A stretch of DNA of 64,000 nt from NCBI RefSeq assembly GCF_004341625.1, contig NZ_SLZG01000004.1, positions 1 to 64,000 on the forward strand, given 5' to 3'. The position numbers and the translations under genes were made by a program. The DNA comes from Rhizobium sp. BK376. Lineage in GTDB: Bacteria; Pseudomonadota; Alphaproteobacteria; Rhizobiales; Rhizobiaceae. Shown here one piece after another: positions 39,206 through 47,441 of this stretch. A model generated the notes under the pieces. The model was not told the DNA's origin. It saw nothing but the letters and a program-made list of their open reading frames with translations, and searched no databases. Each line of letters starts with the position of its first letter. The first letter of the stretch is position 1.

Positions 39206-39588
39206 CGACACGCTCCCTGCGATCTCTGGCGTTCATGGAAAATGGGATAGACCCGGAATTGCCAAGGCAATCCGGCAGGGCCTCTCCGCCGCCCACCGGA
39301 GGGCGTGGGGAAACGGCTCACTATGCTTGCGCTGCGTATTTTTGTGTAGGCCGCACCCCGGGCAGCCCATCAAGGCAGAAGAAGACCCGGCCACCACTTC
39401 GTGACGCCGGGCCTCCGCGCCGCCCATCAAAGGGGGTGTGGAACGGCATCCTGTATGTGCCCCTCGCAAAGGCGACGGGTCCATCCGGAGCAATCGGATA
39501 GGGATAGCAAATCGATAATATCCACCGGTCCACGATCCGTTATGAGACGGATCGCGATCGCCAGGTTTAAAACGAGAGAGACGGAAGC
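39206..39588. other. Gene-free stretch of 383 bp with strong secondary structure
   Basis: No supported gene lies between the hydrolase and the KTSC gene. The stretch holds a rod-like foldable region at about 39351-39441 (separate entry) and a perfect 8-bp hairpin CGATCCGT-TATGAG-ACGGATCG at 39533-39554 without a T run. Short open frames on both strands look like composition effects. Confidence 0.6.
39351..39441. ncRNA. Candidate structured RNA, family unassigned
   Basis: The outer arms CCGCACCCC (39351-39359) and GGGGTGTGG (39433-39441) pair at eight of nine positions, the ninth being G-U if the plus strand is transcribed. The apical stem CCCGGC (39386-39391) / GCCGGG (39406-39411) carries an inner CAC-TTC-GTG. 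Between them, both sides contain a GCCCATCAA sequence (39364-39372 and 39422-39430), giving an internal bubble. The outline (closing stem, bubble, apical stem) recalls 6S RNA, but I cannot assign a family. Strand is unsure: one wobble favours plus, another favours minus. Confidence 0.35.
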
Positions 39589-39798
39589 TCAGGCAGCCAG
39601 ACGCTCGAACTGCGTGCGAACGTTGGTGATGTAGAACTCGCCTGGGGACGGCGCCTTTACCATCTCCCGGACGATATCGCGCGGCACACCGGCGAAGAGG
39701 CGACGCTCGCCATTCTTGAATTCCAGGCTGAGCTGCTGGCGCTCCTTGTCGTATTGCAGGCCGACAATGATACGCGACTTGATGCGAATTTTTTCCAT
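39589..39798 (-). CDS. KTSC-like small protein
   Basis: A 69-residue protein resembling KTSC domains: an N-terminal IVGLQYDKERQQLSLEFKNG hairpin and the closing APSPGEFYITNVR segment. KTSC domains are found beside nucleases and RNA-binding domains, with no established function. The gene is followed by the gene-free stretch and preceded by an 84-base spacer from the next small gene. Confidence 0.72.
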   Translation of the reverse strand: MEKIRIKSRIIVGLQYDKERQQLSLEFKNGERRLFAGVPRDIVREMVKAPSPGEFYITNVRTQFERLAA

Positions 39799-39882
39799 AA
39801 CCTGACCCTGTTTTATATTGTTGGGTTCAACCTACAGGAAACACCCGAATATCCGGTCAACAGGGGTAGTTAACTCATGGTT

Positions 39883-40167
39883 TCAAAGGGATGGCCAATA
39901 TGTATCGGAACGGAAATCGTCCGGAATACGCTCCAGGCGCGATAGCGCCTCGGCCACGAAACTGATCTGCATCTGCAGGTATCTGAGTGCCACAGGCATG
40001 GCCACGCCGGTCACGAATTGCCTGATGCGCCAGTCCTCGTAGCCGCTTTGCCGGACACGTCGTGCGGCCTCGGCCTTGACGTCTTCGCGCGTGGGAGCAG
40101 CAGGCCCGATTTCGAATACGGAATCCGGCGCAACACTGGTACCGCCCTCTATGACAAACAGCTTCAT
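39883..40167 (-). CDS. Small hypothetical protein
   Basis: A 94-residue soluble protein (MKLFVIEGGTSVAP, then a helix-rich middle and QMQISFVAEALSRLERIP near the C-terminus). It has no signal peptide or membrane segment. I recognise no family. It shares orientation with the KTSC-like gene and could be co-transcribed with it. Confidence 0.62.
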   Translation of the reverse strand: MKLFVIEGGTSVAPDSVFEIGPAAPTREDVKAEAARRVRQSGYEDWRIRQFVTGVAMPVALRYLQMQISFVAEALSRLERIPDDFRSDTYWPSL

Positions 40168-40421
40168 TTAAACTCCCTGAGATTCGCCATGGCATCCAGC
40201 TTGCGAAGGGATTGATCGCCTCGCAATGCACCAGGACCACGCCTGGGCACGGAAATGGGATGTCTGTTCAGCGAAGTGTCATGTTTGCCACATAGTTTGC
40301 CGACCGAAGAAATTTCGCTTCACGAAAAATTTTTGTTTTCAGGCACGTCCTTCACGCATCGGGCATTTACAGCAACATTTGCCGCACCTAATGCTCTTGC
40401 ACCGCAACGGAAAGGAATTGA

Positions 40422-41012
40422 ATGCTCCGCAGACTTTACGATTGGACCATGTCGCTGGCAGGTCGTCCGACAGCCGAAATATGGCTCGCAGTCATCGCCT
40501 TCGTGGAAAGCTCGATCTTCCTGGTCCCCGCGGACGTTCTCTTCCTGCCAATGTCGCTTGCAAGACCTCAGCGCGCCTGGCGCTATGCCCTGGTCGCGAC
40601 GGTCGCCTCCGTTCTCGGCGGCATCGCCGGCTGGATGCTCGGCTATTACGCTTTCGAGACCATCGCCAAGCCGATCCTGGAATTCTACGGCAAGCTCGAC
40701 GCCTTCGATAAGCTACGCCAGGGCGTCACCTACGAAACCGTCGTGCTCCTGCTGGTCACATCGGGCTTTGCGCATCTGCCGCCGATCAAGGTCGTGACGA
40801 TCCTGTCAGGCGTCGCCAACATCAATCTCGGCCTCTTCATCATCTCGGCCATCATTGCCCGCGGCGCGCGCTTCTTCTTCCTTGCCTGGCTGCTGCGCCG
40901 TTATGGCGAACCGATCCGGCATTTCATCGAGAAGCGCCTCGGCATAATTGTAACCGCTGTGGCCGCCGTCCTCATCCTGCTTTATATCGCCTTCCATCTG
41001 CTGGTGCATTGA
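40422..41012 (+). CDS. YqaA-family membrane protein (SNARE-associated/DedA-like)
   Basis: A 196-residue inner-membrane protein with four or five hydrophobic segments. The AVIAFVESSIFLVPADVLFLPM segment, with a conserved glutamate and a Pro-Ala-Asp, is the hallmark of the YqaA/DedA group, linked to membrane homeostasis and lipid flipping. GGAAAGGAA precedes the ATG. It lies 22 bases before dsbB and is probably co-transcribed. Confidence 0.9.
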   Translation: MLRRLYDWTMSLAGRPTAEIWLAVIAFVESSIFLVPADVLFLPMSLARPQRAWRYALVATVASVLGGIAGWMLGYYAFETIAKPILEFYGKLDAFDKLRQGVTYETVVLLLVTSGFAHLPPIKVVTILSGVANINLGLFIISAIIARGARFFFLAWLLRRYGEPIRHFIEKRLGIIVTAVAAVLILLYIAFHLLVH

Positions 41013-41034
41013 GACAACCTGACGGAGCCATGAC

Positions 41035-41547
41035 ATGACTGAGACATCGATCCGAACACGCGCCGGCTTCGGATATTCGCTTGTGCTGGTGATCGGCATG
41101 GCGGCCGTGGTGGGTTCCGCGCTCGGCTTCCAGTATATCGGCGGCTATATTCCCTGCGAGCTCTGCCTGTTGCAGCGCCAGCCCTATTACTACGGCATCC
41201 CCGTCGTTCTCGCCGGCGCAATCGCAGCGCTGGCAGGCGCTCCCGCCTGGATCACTCGGGCGCTGCTCGCGATCGGCGGCATCATGATGCTGGTCGGCGG
41301 CGGGATCGGCGTCTATCACGCCGGCGTCGAATGGCATTTCTGGGCTGGTCCCACAGCCTGCTCGACCACGGCAAGCAGCATGACGAAGAATGCCGGCGAT
41401 CTGCTCACCCAGCTGAACACGATCAAGGGCCCGTCCTGCGACGCGGCAGCTCTGCGCATCTTCGGCATCTCCATGGCCGGCATGAACGTCATCGCAAGCG
41501 CCATCCTTGCCGCGATCGCCTTCACAGGCGTCCGCAAGACAGCATAG
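41035..41547 (+). CDS. dsbB: Disulfide bond formation protein B
   Basis: A 170-residue quinone-linked oxidase that regenerates DsbA. The first periplasmic pair is C41-E-L-C44, with the adjacent RQP (48-50) that binds quinone; the second pair is C109 and C135. Four membrane segments are visible. It follows the YqaA-family gene and is convergent with the HNH gene. Confidence 0.93.
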   Translation: MTETSIRTRAGFGYSLVLVIGMAAVVGSALGFQYIGGYIPCELCLLQRQPYYYGIPVVLAGAIAALAGAPAWITRALLAIGGIMMLVGGGIGVYHAGVEWHFWAGPTACSTTASSMTKNAGDLLTQLNTIKGPSCDAAALRIFGISMAGMNVIASAILAAIAFTGVRKTA

Positions 41548-41568
41548 GGATCGTCAGGGAAAGATCGC

Positions 41569-42126
41569 TTACGGCTGCAGTTCGGTATCCCAGTAGAGAT
41601 AGTCGAGCCAGCTGTCGTGAAGATAGTTGGGCGGGAACAGTCGGCCGTTATTATGCAAGTCCTGCACGGTCGGCTGGTAGGGCTTCTGGGCCGGGAACAT
41701 GGCAGCCTGCTTCGGCAGCTTGCTGCCTTTCCTGAGATTGCAGGGCGAGCATGCTGCGACCACGTTTTCCCAGGTCGTCTCGCCGCCATGGGCGCGCGGG
41801 ATGACATGGTCGAACGTCAGGTCGTCATGCGCGCCGCAATACTGGCATTCGAAACGGTCGCGCAGGAAGACGTTGAAACGGGTAAAGGCCGGGTTGCGCG
41901 AAGGCTGAACATAAGTCTTCAGGCATACCACGCTCGGCAGTCGCATGGAAAAGCTCGGCGACGAGACCGATTGGTCGTATTCGGCAATGATATTCACACG
42001 GTCAAGGAAGACCGCCTTGATCGCGTCCTGCCAGGACCAGAGCGACAAGGGATAATAACTCAAAGGCCGGTAGTCAGCGTTCAGAACGAGCGCCGGCAGG
42101 GCCTGTGGTGAGACTGCAATCGTCAA
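41569..42126 (-). CDS. HNH endonuclease-family protein
   Basis: A 185-residue protein. Zinc ligands C94, C97, C126 and C129 frame the HNH core (DHVIPRAHGG with H107, then NVVAACSPCN). The N-terminal 80 residues (ALVLNADYRPLSYYPLSLWS) are conserved in this family across proteobacteria; its role is unknown. The start is TTG at 42126, five bases after a perfect AGGAGG; the frame's extension to 42246 has no ribosome site. Confidence 0.9.
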   Translation of the reverse strand: MTIAVSPQALPALVLNADYRPLSYYPLSLWSWQDAIKAVFLDRVNIIAEYDQSVSSPSFSMRLPSVVCLKTYVQPSRNPAFTRFNVFLRDRFECQYCGAHDDLTFDHVIPRAHGGETTWENVVAACSPCNLRKGSKLPKQAAMFPAQKPYQPTVQDLHNNGRLFPPNYLHDSWLDYLYWDTELQP

Positions 42127-42130
42127 GGAA

Positions 42131-42137
42131 CCCTCCT
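42131..42137 (-). promoter_or_regulatory. Ribosome binding site fixing a TTG start
   Basis: The complement of these bases reads AGGAGGG, a near-perfect ribosome site, placed four to five bases before the TTG codon of the HNH gene. No ATG or GTG is suitably placed. Confidence 0.8.
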
Positions 42138-42238
42138 GATCGATTCGGCATCTGCTCCTGTATATTAGGCCGGTTGTTACAGGATTGTGAAGTCCAATAA
42201 ATTCAGGGCATAGCGGCAATTGCGAAGCGCGTTGCAGA

Positions 42239-42883
42239 TTAGCCAATCGGCATGATGTCGCGCTTCACGCGCACGGCATAGTAGGCCCAGAACAGGCGTG
42301 CGGCAATCGAGCGCCAGGGCGCCCAAACGCCTGCAAATGCCGCCAATGCCTTGGTCTGCGGCCTGGTCTCCATGTCGAAGGCCATTGCGACCGCCGCCTG
42401 CAACGCCACATCGCCGGCAGGAAACACATCTGCGTGACCGGCCGAAAACATCAGGTAAACCTCAGCGGTCCACGGCCCGACACCCTTGATGGCGGTGAGA
42501 CTTGCGAGCGCTTCGGCCGGATCCTTCTCCCCGAGGGATCGCAGATCGAGCGCGCCCTCCACCACCGCCTGGGCGATGCGGGTCAAGGTCTCGGCCTTGC
42601 CGCGCGAGAGGCCGAACTCCCGCCAGGCCTCGGGATGAAGGGCGATATAGCTTTCCGCGGTCAGCTTTTCGCCTGACGCGAGCATGCGCGCCCATATCGC
42701 CTCAGCGCTTGCCCGCGAGACGGACTGTGACACGACAACATGCGCAAGGCCGGCATAGCCGGGCTCGACGAGGCGAAGCGGCAAGGGACCGACATCCGAG
42801 GCAATCTGCCGCAGACGGGGATCGATCTCAAGAAGCGCCTCCAGCCCTTTCCTCACATCGTCGTCGCCCCGAATGATATGCAT
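42239..42883 (-). CDS. DNA-3-methyladenine glycosylase (AlkA-type, HhH-GPD)
   Basis: A 214-residue base-excision-repair enzyme that removes alkylated purines. The helix-hairpin-helix reads LTAIKGVGPWTAEVYLM (GVGPWTA at 134-140) and the catalytic aspartate is D158 in VFPAGD. It lacks the N-terminal domain of E. coli AlkA, as is usual for short bacterial members. It is divergent from gluQRS; the start codons are 40 bases apart. Confidence 0.93.
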   Translation of the reverse strand: MHIIRGDDDVRKGLEALLEIDPRLRQIASDVGPLPLRLVEPGYAGLAHVVVSQSVSRASAEAIWARMLASGEKLTAESYIALHPEAWREFGLSRGKAETLTRIAQAVVEGALDLRSLGEKDPAEALASLTAIKGVGPWTAEVYLMFSAGHADVFPAGDVALQAAVAMAFDMETRPQTKALAAFAGVWAPWRSIAARLFWAYYAVRVKRDIMPIG

Positions 42884-42923
42884 CGTCCCTCATTCCCTCA
42901 CGCATGGCCGAAGCCGCGATTCC

Positions 42924-43820
42924 ATGGCAGAAGAAAGCATGATCGCTTCCCCCCGTCAAAAACCCGTCTTCCGTTTCGCCCCCAGCCCGAATGGCATGCT
43001 GCATCTCGGCCATGCACTTTCCGCCATTCTGAACCACGATATGGCGAAGGCATCGGACGGCCGTTTCCTGCTGCGCATCGAAGACATAGATCTTGCCCGC
43101 TGCACACCCGATTTCGAAAAGGCGATCCATGACGATCTTTCCTGGCTGGGCCTTGGCTGGGATGAGCCCGTCAGGCGGCAATCCGACCATTTCGCCGACT
43201 ACGCCGATGCCCTGCAATCCCTGATCGGCCGCGGCCTCGTCTATCCGGCCTTCATGACCAGGGGAGAGGTCAAGGCGCGGGTAACCGCTGCCGAGGCTGA
43301 GGGAAAATCATGGCCGCGCGATCCCGACGGCACGCCGCTCTATCCGCCGGATGATCGTCTGCGCGGCATCCCGGAGCGGGAGGAATTGCTGACATCAGGC
43401 GTCAGGCATGCCTGGCGGCTCGACATGGGCCGCGCCCTTCCGGAAGTCGGGGAGACGCTTTCCTGGATCGAAACCGGAAATGCCGAACGGGGTGAAATCA
43501 AAGCCGATCCGGCCGCCTGGGGCGACGTCATCCTGTCGCGATCCGACGCGCCGTCGAGCTACCACCTCTCCGTCGTGATCGACGACGCCTTGCAGGAGGT
43601 CACCCACGTTGTTCGTGGGCTCGATCTGTTTCATGCGACGTCGATCCACCGCCTGCTGCAGGCGTTGCTCGGCCTTCAGCAGCCGATCTATCACCATCAC
43701 CGGCTGGTTCTCGGCGACGACGGCAAGAAGCTGTCGAAAAGCCAGGGAGACACGGGCATCGCCGATCTGCGGCAAGCCGGTCTCTCAACGGCGGATATCC
43801 GCCGCCTTATTGGCCTTTGA
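42924..43820 (+). CDS. gluQRS: tRNA glutamyl-Q(34) synthetase
   Basis: A protein of about 298 residues that attaches glutamate to queuosine in tRNA-Asp. It is a truncated GluRS catalytic domain: FRFAPSPNGMLHLGHA carries the HIGH-like motif and KKLSKS the KMSKS-like motif, and there is no anticodon-binding domain. The cysteine cluster that binds zinc in E. coli GluQRS is missing; that segment reads YPAFMTRGEVKARV. The ATG at 42939 is an alternative start. Its 3' end overlaps the convergent YihY gene by 36 bases. Confidence 0.93.
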   Translation: MAEESMIASPRQKPVFRFAPSPNGMLHLGHALSAILNHDMAKASDGRFLLRIEDIDLARCTPDFEKAIHDDLSWLGLGWDEPVRRQSDHFADYADALQSLIGRGLVYPAFMTRGEVKARVTAAEAEGKSWPRDPDGTPLYPPDDRLRGIPEREELLTSGVRHAWRLDMGRALPEVGETLSWIETGNAERGEIKADPAAWGDVILSRSDAPSSYHLSVVIDDALQEVTHVVRGLDLFHATSIHRLLQALLGLQQPIYHHHRLVLGDDGKKLSKSQGDTGIADLRQAGLSTADIRRLIGL

Positions 43821-44696
43821 AGCATTGCGCTCCTCGGCCTCATAGAGCCGCGTAAGAATGCGGCGCACCCTGAACTTGAGCAGTGCCGCGTTGATCTCGG
43901 CGCCCATAATAAAGATCACCCCAACCATATAGAGAAAGATCAGCACGATCATCACGGAGGCAAGACCCGCATAGGTCGCGGTATAATTGGCAAAAGTCTG
44001 CAGATAATAGGCGAAGATCAGCGCACCCCCGAGCCAGGCGAGCATCGTCAGCAACACGCCGGGCACCACGTCGAGCACCTTGCGTCGCCCCGCCGGCAGC
44101 CAGAGATGGACGATCAGCAGCCCGGCGGTCAGCACGAACAGCGTGCCGTAGATCCGCCAGTTCGATACCACGGCAAGCGTATCGGCGAGCCACGGCAGCC
44201 ACTGGCGTGTATAATTCTCGACGACGGGCACGGCGACAAGAAGAAGGCTGATGGCGGCAAAGATCAGGACCGCAATCAGGACAAAGCCGAGGCTCGCAAG
44301 ACGCGTAAAATACCAGGGGCGCGTTTCCGTCATCCGGTAGGCACGATTGAGCGAGATGCGCAGTGCCTCCACCCCGTTGGACGCAAAATATGCGGCCGCC
44401 AGCACCGAAATGGTCAGCAGCCCGCCCCTGGGGATCGTCAGCACCTCGATGACCTGGTCGGCCAGCGGCTTGGCAATTGCCTCGGGCCATGTATCGAAGA
44501 TCAGATGGATGGCGGTACCGGAAAATTGGCTCGCACCGAGAAAGCTCGCAAGCGCCGTGCCGAAGATCAGGAATGGAAAGACGGCAAGCAGGGTGGACAG
44601 CGCCACGTGGCTCGCCATGGCAAAACCGTCGTCCTCGATAAAATGAAATACGGCATCGTAGATCACCTTGTAGAGGGTGCGAAGAATTCTCTGCAT
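43785..44696 (-). CDS. YihY/BrkB-family inner-membrane protein
   Basis: A 303-residue protein with six hydrophobic segments. The DDGFAMASHVALSTLLAVFPF opening and the later FASNGVEALRISLNRAY segment are typical of the family once called ribonuclease BN, now viewed as a membrane protein of unclear function. GGAGAT precedes the ATG at 44696. It is divergent from the SDR gene. Confidence 0.92.
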   Translation of the reverse strand: MQRILRTLYKVIYDAVFHFIEDDGFAMASHVALSTLLAVFPFLIFGTALASFLGASQFSGTAIHLIFDTWPEAIAKPLADQVIEVLTIPRGGLLTISVLAAAYFASNGVEALRISLNRAYRMTETRPWYFTRLASLGFVLIAVLIFAAISLLLVAVPVVENYTRQWLPWLADTLAVVSNWRIYGTLFVLTAGLLIVHLWLPAGRRKVLDVVPGVLLTMLAWLGGALIFAYYLQTFANYTATYAGLASVMIVLIFLYMVGVIFIMGAEINAALLKFRVRRILTRLYEAEERNASKANKAADIRR

Positions 44697-44823
44697 TCCA
44701 TCTCCGCTAAGATCTGAAGCCTCCCGCCGGTTATTCGCCGCCGGTTTGTTGCCGTTTGTTTGTCGATTGTGTCGCTTCGATGAATATGGGAAACGAGTCG
44801 TGCTTTGTACAGGAAACAATGGG

Positions 44824-45657
44824 ATGGCGGATCAACGCACTATCATCGTCACGGGTTGCTCTTCCGGCATCGGCGCCCATTGTGCCCGTGCCCTGAAGGC
44901 CGATGGCTGGCGTGTCTTTGCAACGGTGCGCAAGGAAGCCGATCTCGAGCCGCTTGCGACTGATGGCATCGAAGCACGGATCATGGACTATACGAGGCCG
45001 GAGACGATCTCGGCGCTGGTGACAACGGTCAGCGAGCGGACGCAAGGGCGCATCGACGCGCTCTTCAACAACGGCGCCTACGGCCAGCCTGGCGCCGTCG
45101 AGGACCTGTCGACCGATGTGCTGCGGGCGCAGTTCGAGACCAATGTCTTCGGATGGCACGATCTGACGCGGCAGGTCATCCCGTTGATGCGAGAGCGGGG
45201 AGAAGGCCGGATCGTTCAATGCTCCTCCATTCTCGGCCTTGTCCCCTATCGTTTTCGCGGCGCCTATACGGCCTCAAAATTCGCAATCGAGGGCCTCAGC
45301 GTGACATTGCGCATGGAACTCCAGGGCAGCGGCATTCATGTGAGCCTGATCGAGCCCGGGCCGATCGCCACGCGTTTCACCGCCAATGCGCTTGCCAAGA
45401 TCAAGGAGCATATCGACCTCGAAGGCTCGGCCCATGCCGCGGAATATAAACGGCAATTGGCGCGGCTGAATGGCACAGGCCCAATCAACAGGCACAAACT
45501 GGGGCCCGAAGCCGTTTATCTTGTGCTAAAGCATGCATTGAGTGCGAGGAGTCCACGTCCCCATTATGTTGTCACCACCCCTGCAAAGCAGGGCGTGTGG
45601 CTGAAGCGTCTGTTGCCGGCAGATGTCTTCTACCGTCTGATGCGCCGGCTTGATTGA
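44824..45657 (+). CDS. Short-chain dehydrogenase/reductase
   Basis: A 277-residue SDR. The dinucleotide motif TGCSSGIG is at 10-17; NNGAYG and the catalytic YTASK follow. The long C-terminal part resembles classical SDRs acting on lipids or steroids. AGGAAAC lies before the ATG at 44824; the frame's start at 44677 is in the divergent YihY gene. The HIG1 gene follows 20 bases later. Confidence 0.92.
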   Translation: MADQRTIIVTGCSSGIGAHCARALKADGWRVFATVRKEADLEPLATDGIEARIMDYTRPETISALVTTVSERTQGRIDALFNNGAYGQPGAVEDLSTDVLRAQFETNVFGWHDLTRQVIPLMRERGEGRIVQCSSILGLVPYRFRGAYTASKFAIEGLSVTLRMELQGSGIHVSLIEPGPIATRFTANALAKIKEHIDLEGSAHAAEYKRQLARLNGTGPINRHKLGPEAVYLVLKHALSARSPRPHYVVTTPAKQGVWLKRLLPADVFYRLMRRLD

Positions 45658-45677
45658 AAGACGAAAGCGCGTAATCG

Positions 45678-45881
45678 ATGTCCACATTCACCTATACGCT
45701 TGCCATCATCGTCATGGGCCTTGTCGCGATCGTGCTCGTGCGCGGTCTCTTCAACATGATGAAGGGCGATAATCCAAGCCTCTCCAACAAGCTGATGCAG
45801 ATGCGCGTGCTGTTGCAGGCAATCGCGATTATCCTCATCATGGCCACCCTGTGGCTGACCGGCGGCGGAAGGCCGCACTGA
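45678..45881 (+). CDS. HIG1-domain twin-transmembrane protein
   Basis: A 67-residue protein with two hydrophobic helices joined by the loop RGLFNMMKGDNPSLSNKLMQMRVLLQ, the HIG1 signature. Mitochondrial relatives (Rcf1) associate with cytochrome c oxidase; in alphaproteobacteria a similar role is likely but untested here. It lies between the SDR and adenosyltransferase genes, 10 bases before the latter. Confidence 0.88.
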   Translation: MSTFTYTLAIIVMGLVAIVLVRGLFNMMKGDNPSLSNKLMQMRVLLQAIAIILIMATLWLTGGGRPH

Positions 45882-45891
45882 GACGGAACGA

Positions 45892-46470
45892 ATGGTCAAG
45901 CTCAACAAGATCTACACCAAGACCGGAGATGACGGCACCACGGGCCTTGTCGCGGGTCCCCGCCGCCTGAAGCATGATCTGCGCGTCGAAAGCTATGGCA
46001 CGATCGACGAGACCAATTCCGTGATCGGCGTGGCTAGGCTCCATACGTCGGCCATGCCTGATCTCGACGCCATGCTTGCCGCGATCCAGAATGACCTCTT
46101 TGATCTCGGCGCCGATCTCTCGACGCCCGAGACCGATGAACCGGCCGCCTATGAGCCGTTGCGCATCGTCGAAAGCCAGGTGGAACGTCTCGAACGCGAT
46201 ATCGACACGTTGAACGCCGAATTGAAGCCGCTGACCTCCTTCATCTTGCCCGGCGGCTCCCCTGCCGCCGCACATCTCCATCTCGCCCGCACCGTTGCGC
46301 GACGCGCCGAGCGGCTGATGGTGGCGCTGTCGCGGACCGATGGAGAACGCGTCAGTGCGGCGGCGCTGAAATATGTCAACAGACTGTCCGATTTCCTCTT
46401 CGTTGCCGCGCGTCATGCCAATGACGGCGGCGCAGCGGATGTTCTCTGGGTGCCCGGCAAGAACCGCTGA
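45892..46470 (+). CDS. Cob(I)alamin adenosyltransferase (PduO type)
   Basis: A 192-residue ATP:cob(I)alamin adenosyltransferase, making coenzyme B12. The opening KIYTKTGDDGTTGL is the ATP-binding motif of the PduO type, and the RAERLMVAL segment is the conserved arginine helix. Length is normal. It follows the HIG1 gene by 10 bases and precedes etfB by 196. Confidence 0.93.
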   Translation: MVKLNKIYTKTGDDGTTGLVAGPRRLKHDLRVESYGTIDETNSVIGVARLHTSAMPDLDAMLAAIQNDLFDLGADLSTPETDEPAAYEPLRIVESQVERLERDIDTLNAELKPLTSFILPGGSPAAAHLHLARTVARRAERLMVALSRTDGERVSAAALKYVNRLSDFLFVAARHANDGGAADVLWVPGKNR

Positions 46471-46507
46471 TAGCCCTCCAGCCATCCCGGTGGGCACAAC
46501 ATTGACG

Positions 46508-46517
46508 TTTACGTAAA
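46508..46517. promoter_or_regulatory. Palindrome TTTACGTAAA upstream of etfB
   Basis: A perfect 10-bp palindrome preceded by TTGACG, about 150 bases upstream of etfB. It resembles TACGT-rich operators described for regulators of branched-chain amino acid and fatty acid degradation (such as LiuR), which often control etf genes. The match is from memory, so the regulator is inference. Confidence 0.35.
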
Positions 46518-46551
46518 GATTATATCACTACCTAAAGCATTTTCGCTTTTT

Positions 46552-46599
46552 GCGACATGGAAGCGTTGTGTTTGGAGAAAAAACGCGTATCCATGTCGC
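46552..46599. repeat. Intergenic inverted repeat before etfB
   Basis: Perfect 10-bp arms GCGACATGGA (46552-46561) and TCCATGTCGC (46590-46599) enclose an inner GCGTT/AACGC pair. A long hairpin of this kind between genes, with related flanking sequence (GCATTTTC at 46538 and again near 46630), looks like a dispersed rhizobial intergenic repeat. Confidence 0.5.
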
Positions 46600-46666
46600 C
46601 ATTCGACAAATGGAAAGGCGTCGCTCGGCGCATTTTCTCGGGCGATCATGTTGAAGGAAGGATTCC

Positions 46667-47416
46667 ATGAAGATTCTCGTCCCCGTGAAGCGGGTTGTTG
46701 ATTACAACGTCAAGATCCGCGTCAAGCCGGATGGTTCGGGTGTAGAGCTTGCCAACGTCAAGATGTCGATGAACCCGTTCGACGAAATCTCGGTGGAAGA
46801 AGCGCTTCGCATCAAGGAATCAGGCAAGGCGGAAGAAGTGGTCGTCGTGTCGATCGGCCCGGCCAAGGCCGAAGAGACGCTGCGCACCGCGCTCGCCATG
46901 GGCGCCGACCGGGCGATCCTGGTCGAGACCGACGATGCCGTCGAGCCGCTCGCCGTTGCCAAGATCCTCAAGGGCGTGGTCGATGCCGAACAGCCCGGGC
47001 TTGTCATCGTCGGCAAGCAGGCGATCGACGACGACAGCAACCAGACCGGCCAGATGCTGGCAGCCCTGATGCGCTCCGCCCAGGCGACCTTCGCCTCGAA
47101 GATCGAGATCGGTGACGGCAAGGCCCAGGTGACGCGCGAAGTCGATGGCGGCCTGCAGACGATCGAGATCAAGCTCCCAGCCGTGGTTACGTCGGACCTG
47201 CGCCTGAACGAGCCGCGCTATGCCTCGCTGCCGAACATCATGAAGGCCAAGAAGAAGCCGCTCGACAAGAAGACGCCTTCCGATTTCGGTGTCGACACCA
47301 CGGCGCGACTGAAGGTTCTGAAGACCGAGGAGCCCGGTGGCCGCAAGGCAGGCGTCAAGGTGAAGTCGGTTGCCGAGCTTGTCGACAAGCTCAAGAACGA
47401 AGCCGGCGTGCTTTGA
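46667..47416 (+). CDS. etfB: Electron transfer flavoprotein beta subunit
   Basis: A 249-residue ETF beta chain, which binds AMP and helps pass electrons from acyl-CoA and other dehydrogenases to ETF-ubiquinone oxidoreductase. The [19 protein letters not shown] opening and the [10 protein letters not shown] segment are typical. GGAAGG precedes the ATG. It lies 25 bases before etfA. Confidence 0.96.
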   Translation: MKILVPVKRVVDYNVKIRVKPDGSGVELANVKMSMNPFDEISVEEALRIKESGKAEEVVVVSIGPAKAEETLRTALAMGADRAILVETDDAVEPLAVAKILKGVVDAEQPGLVIVGKQAIDDDSNQTGQMLAALMRSAQATFASKIEIGDGKAQVTREVDGGLQTIEIKLPAVVTSDLRLNEPRYASLPNIMKAKKKPLDKKTPSDFGVDTTARLKVLKTEEPGGRKAGVKVKSVAELVDKLKNEAGVL

Positions 47417-47441
47417 TCAGGCTGGAACAGGAGCAATTATC

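Noticed and set aside
39233-39493. 86-codon open frame in the gene-free stretch
   Set aside because: Cys/Arg/Pro-rich translation of the foldable region with no start signal; RNA structure explains the sequence better.
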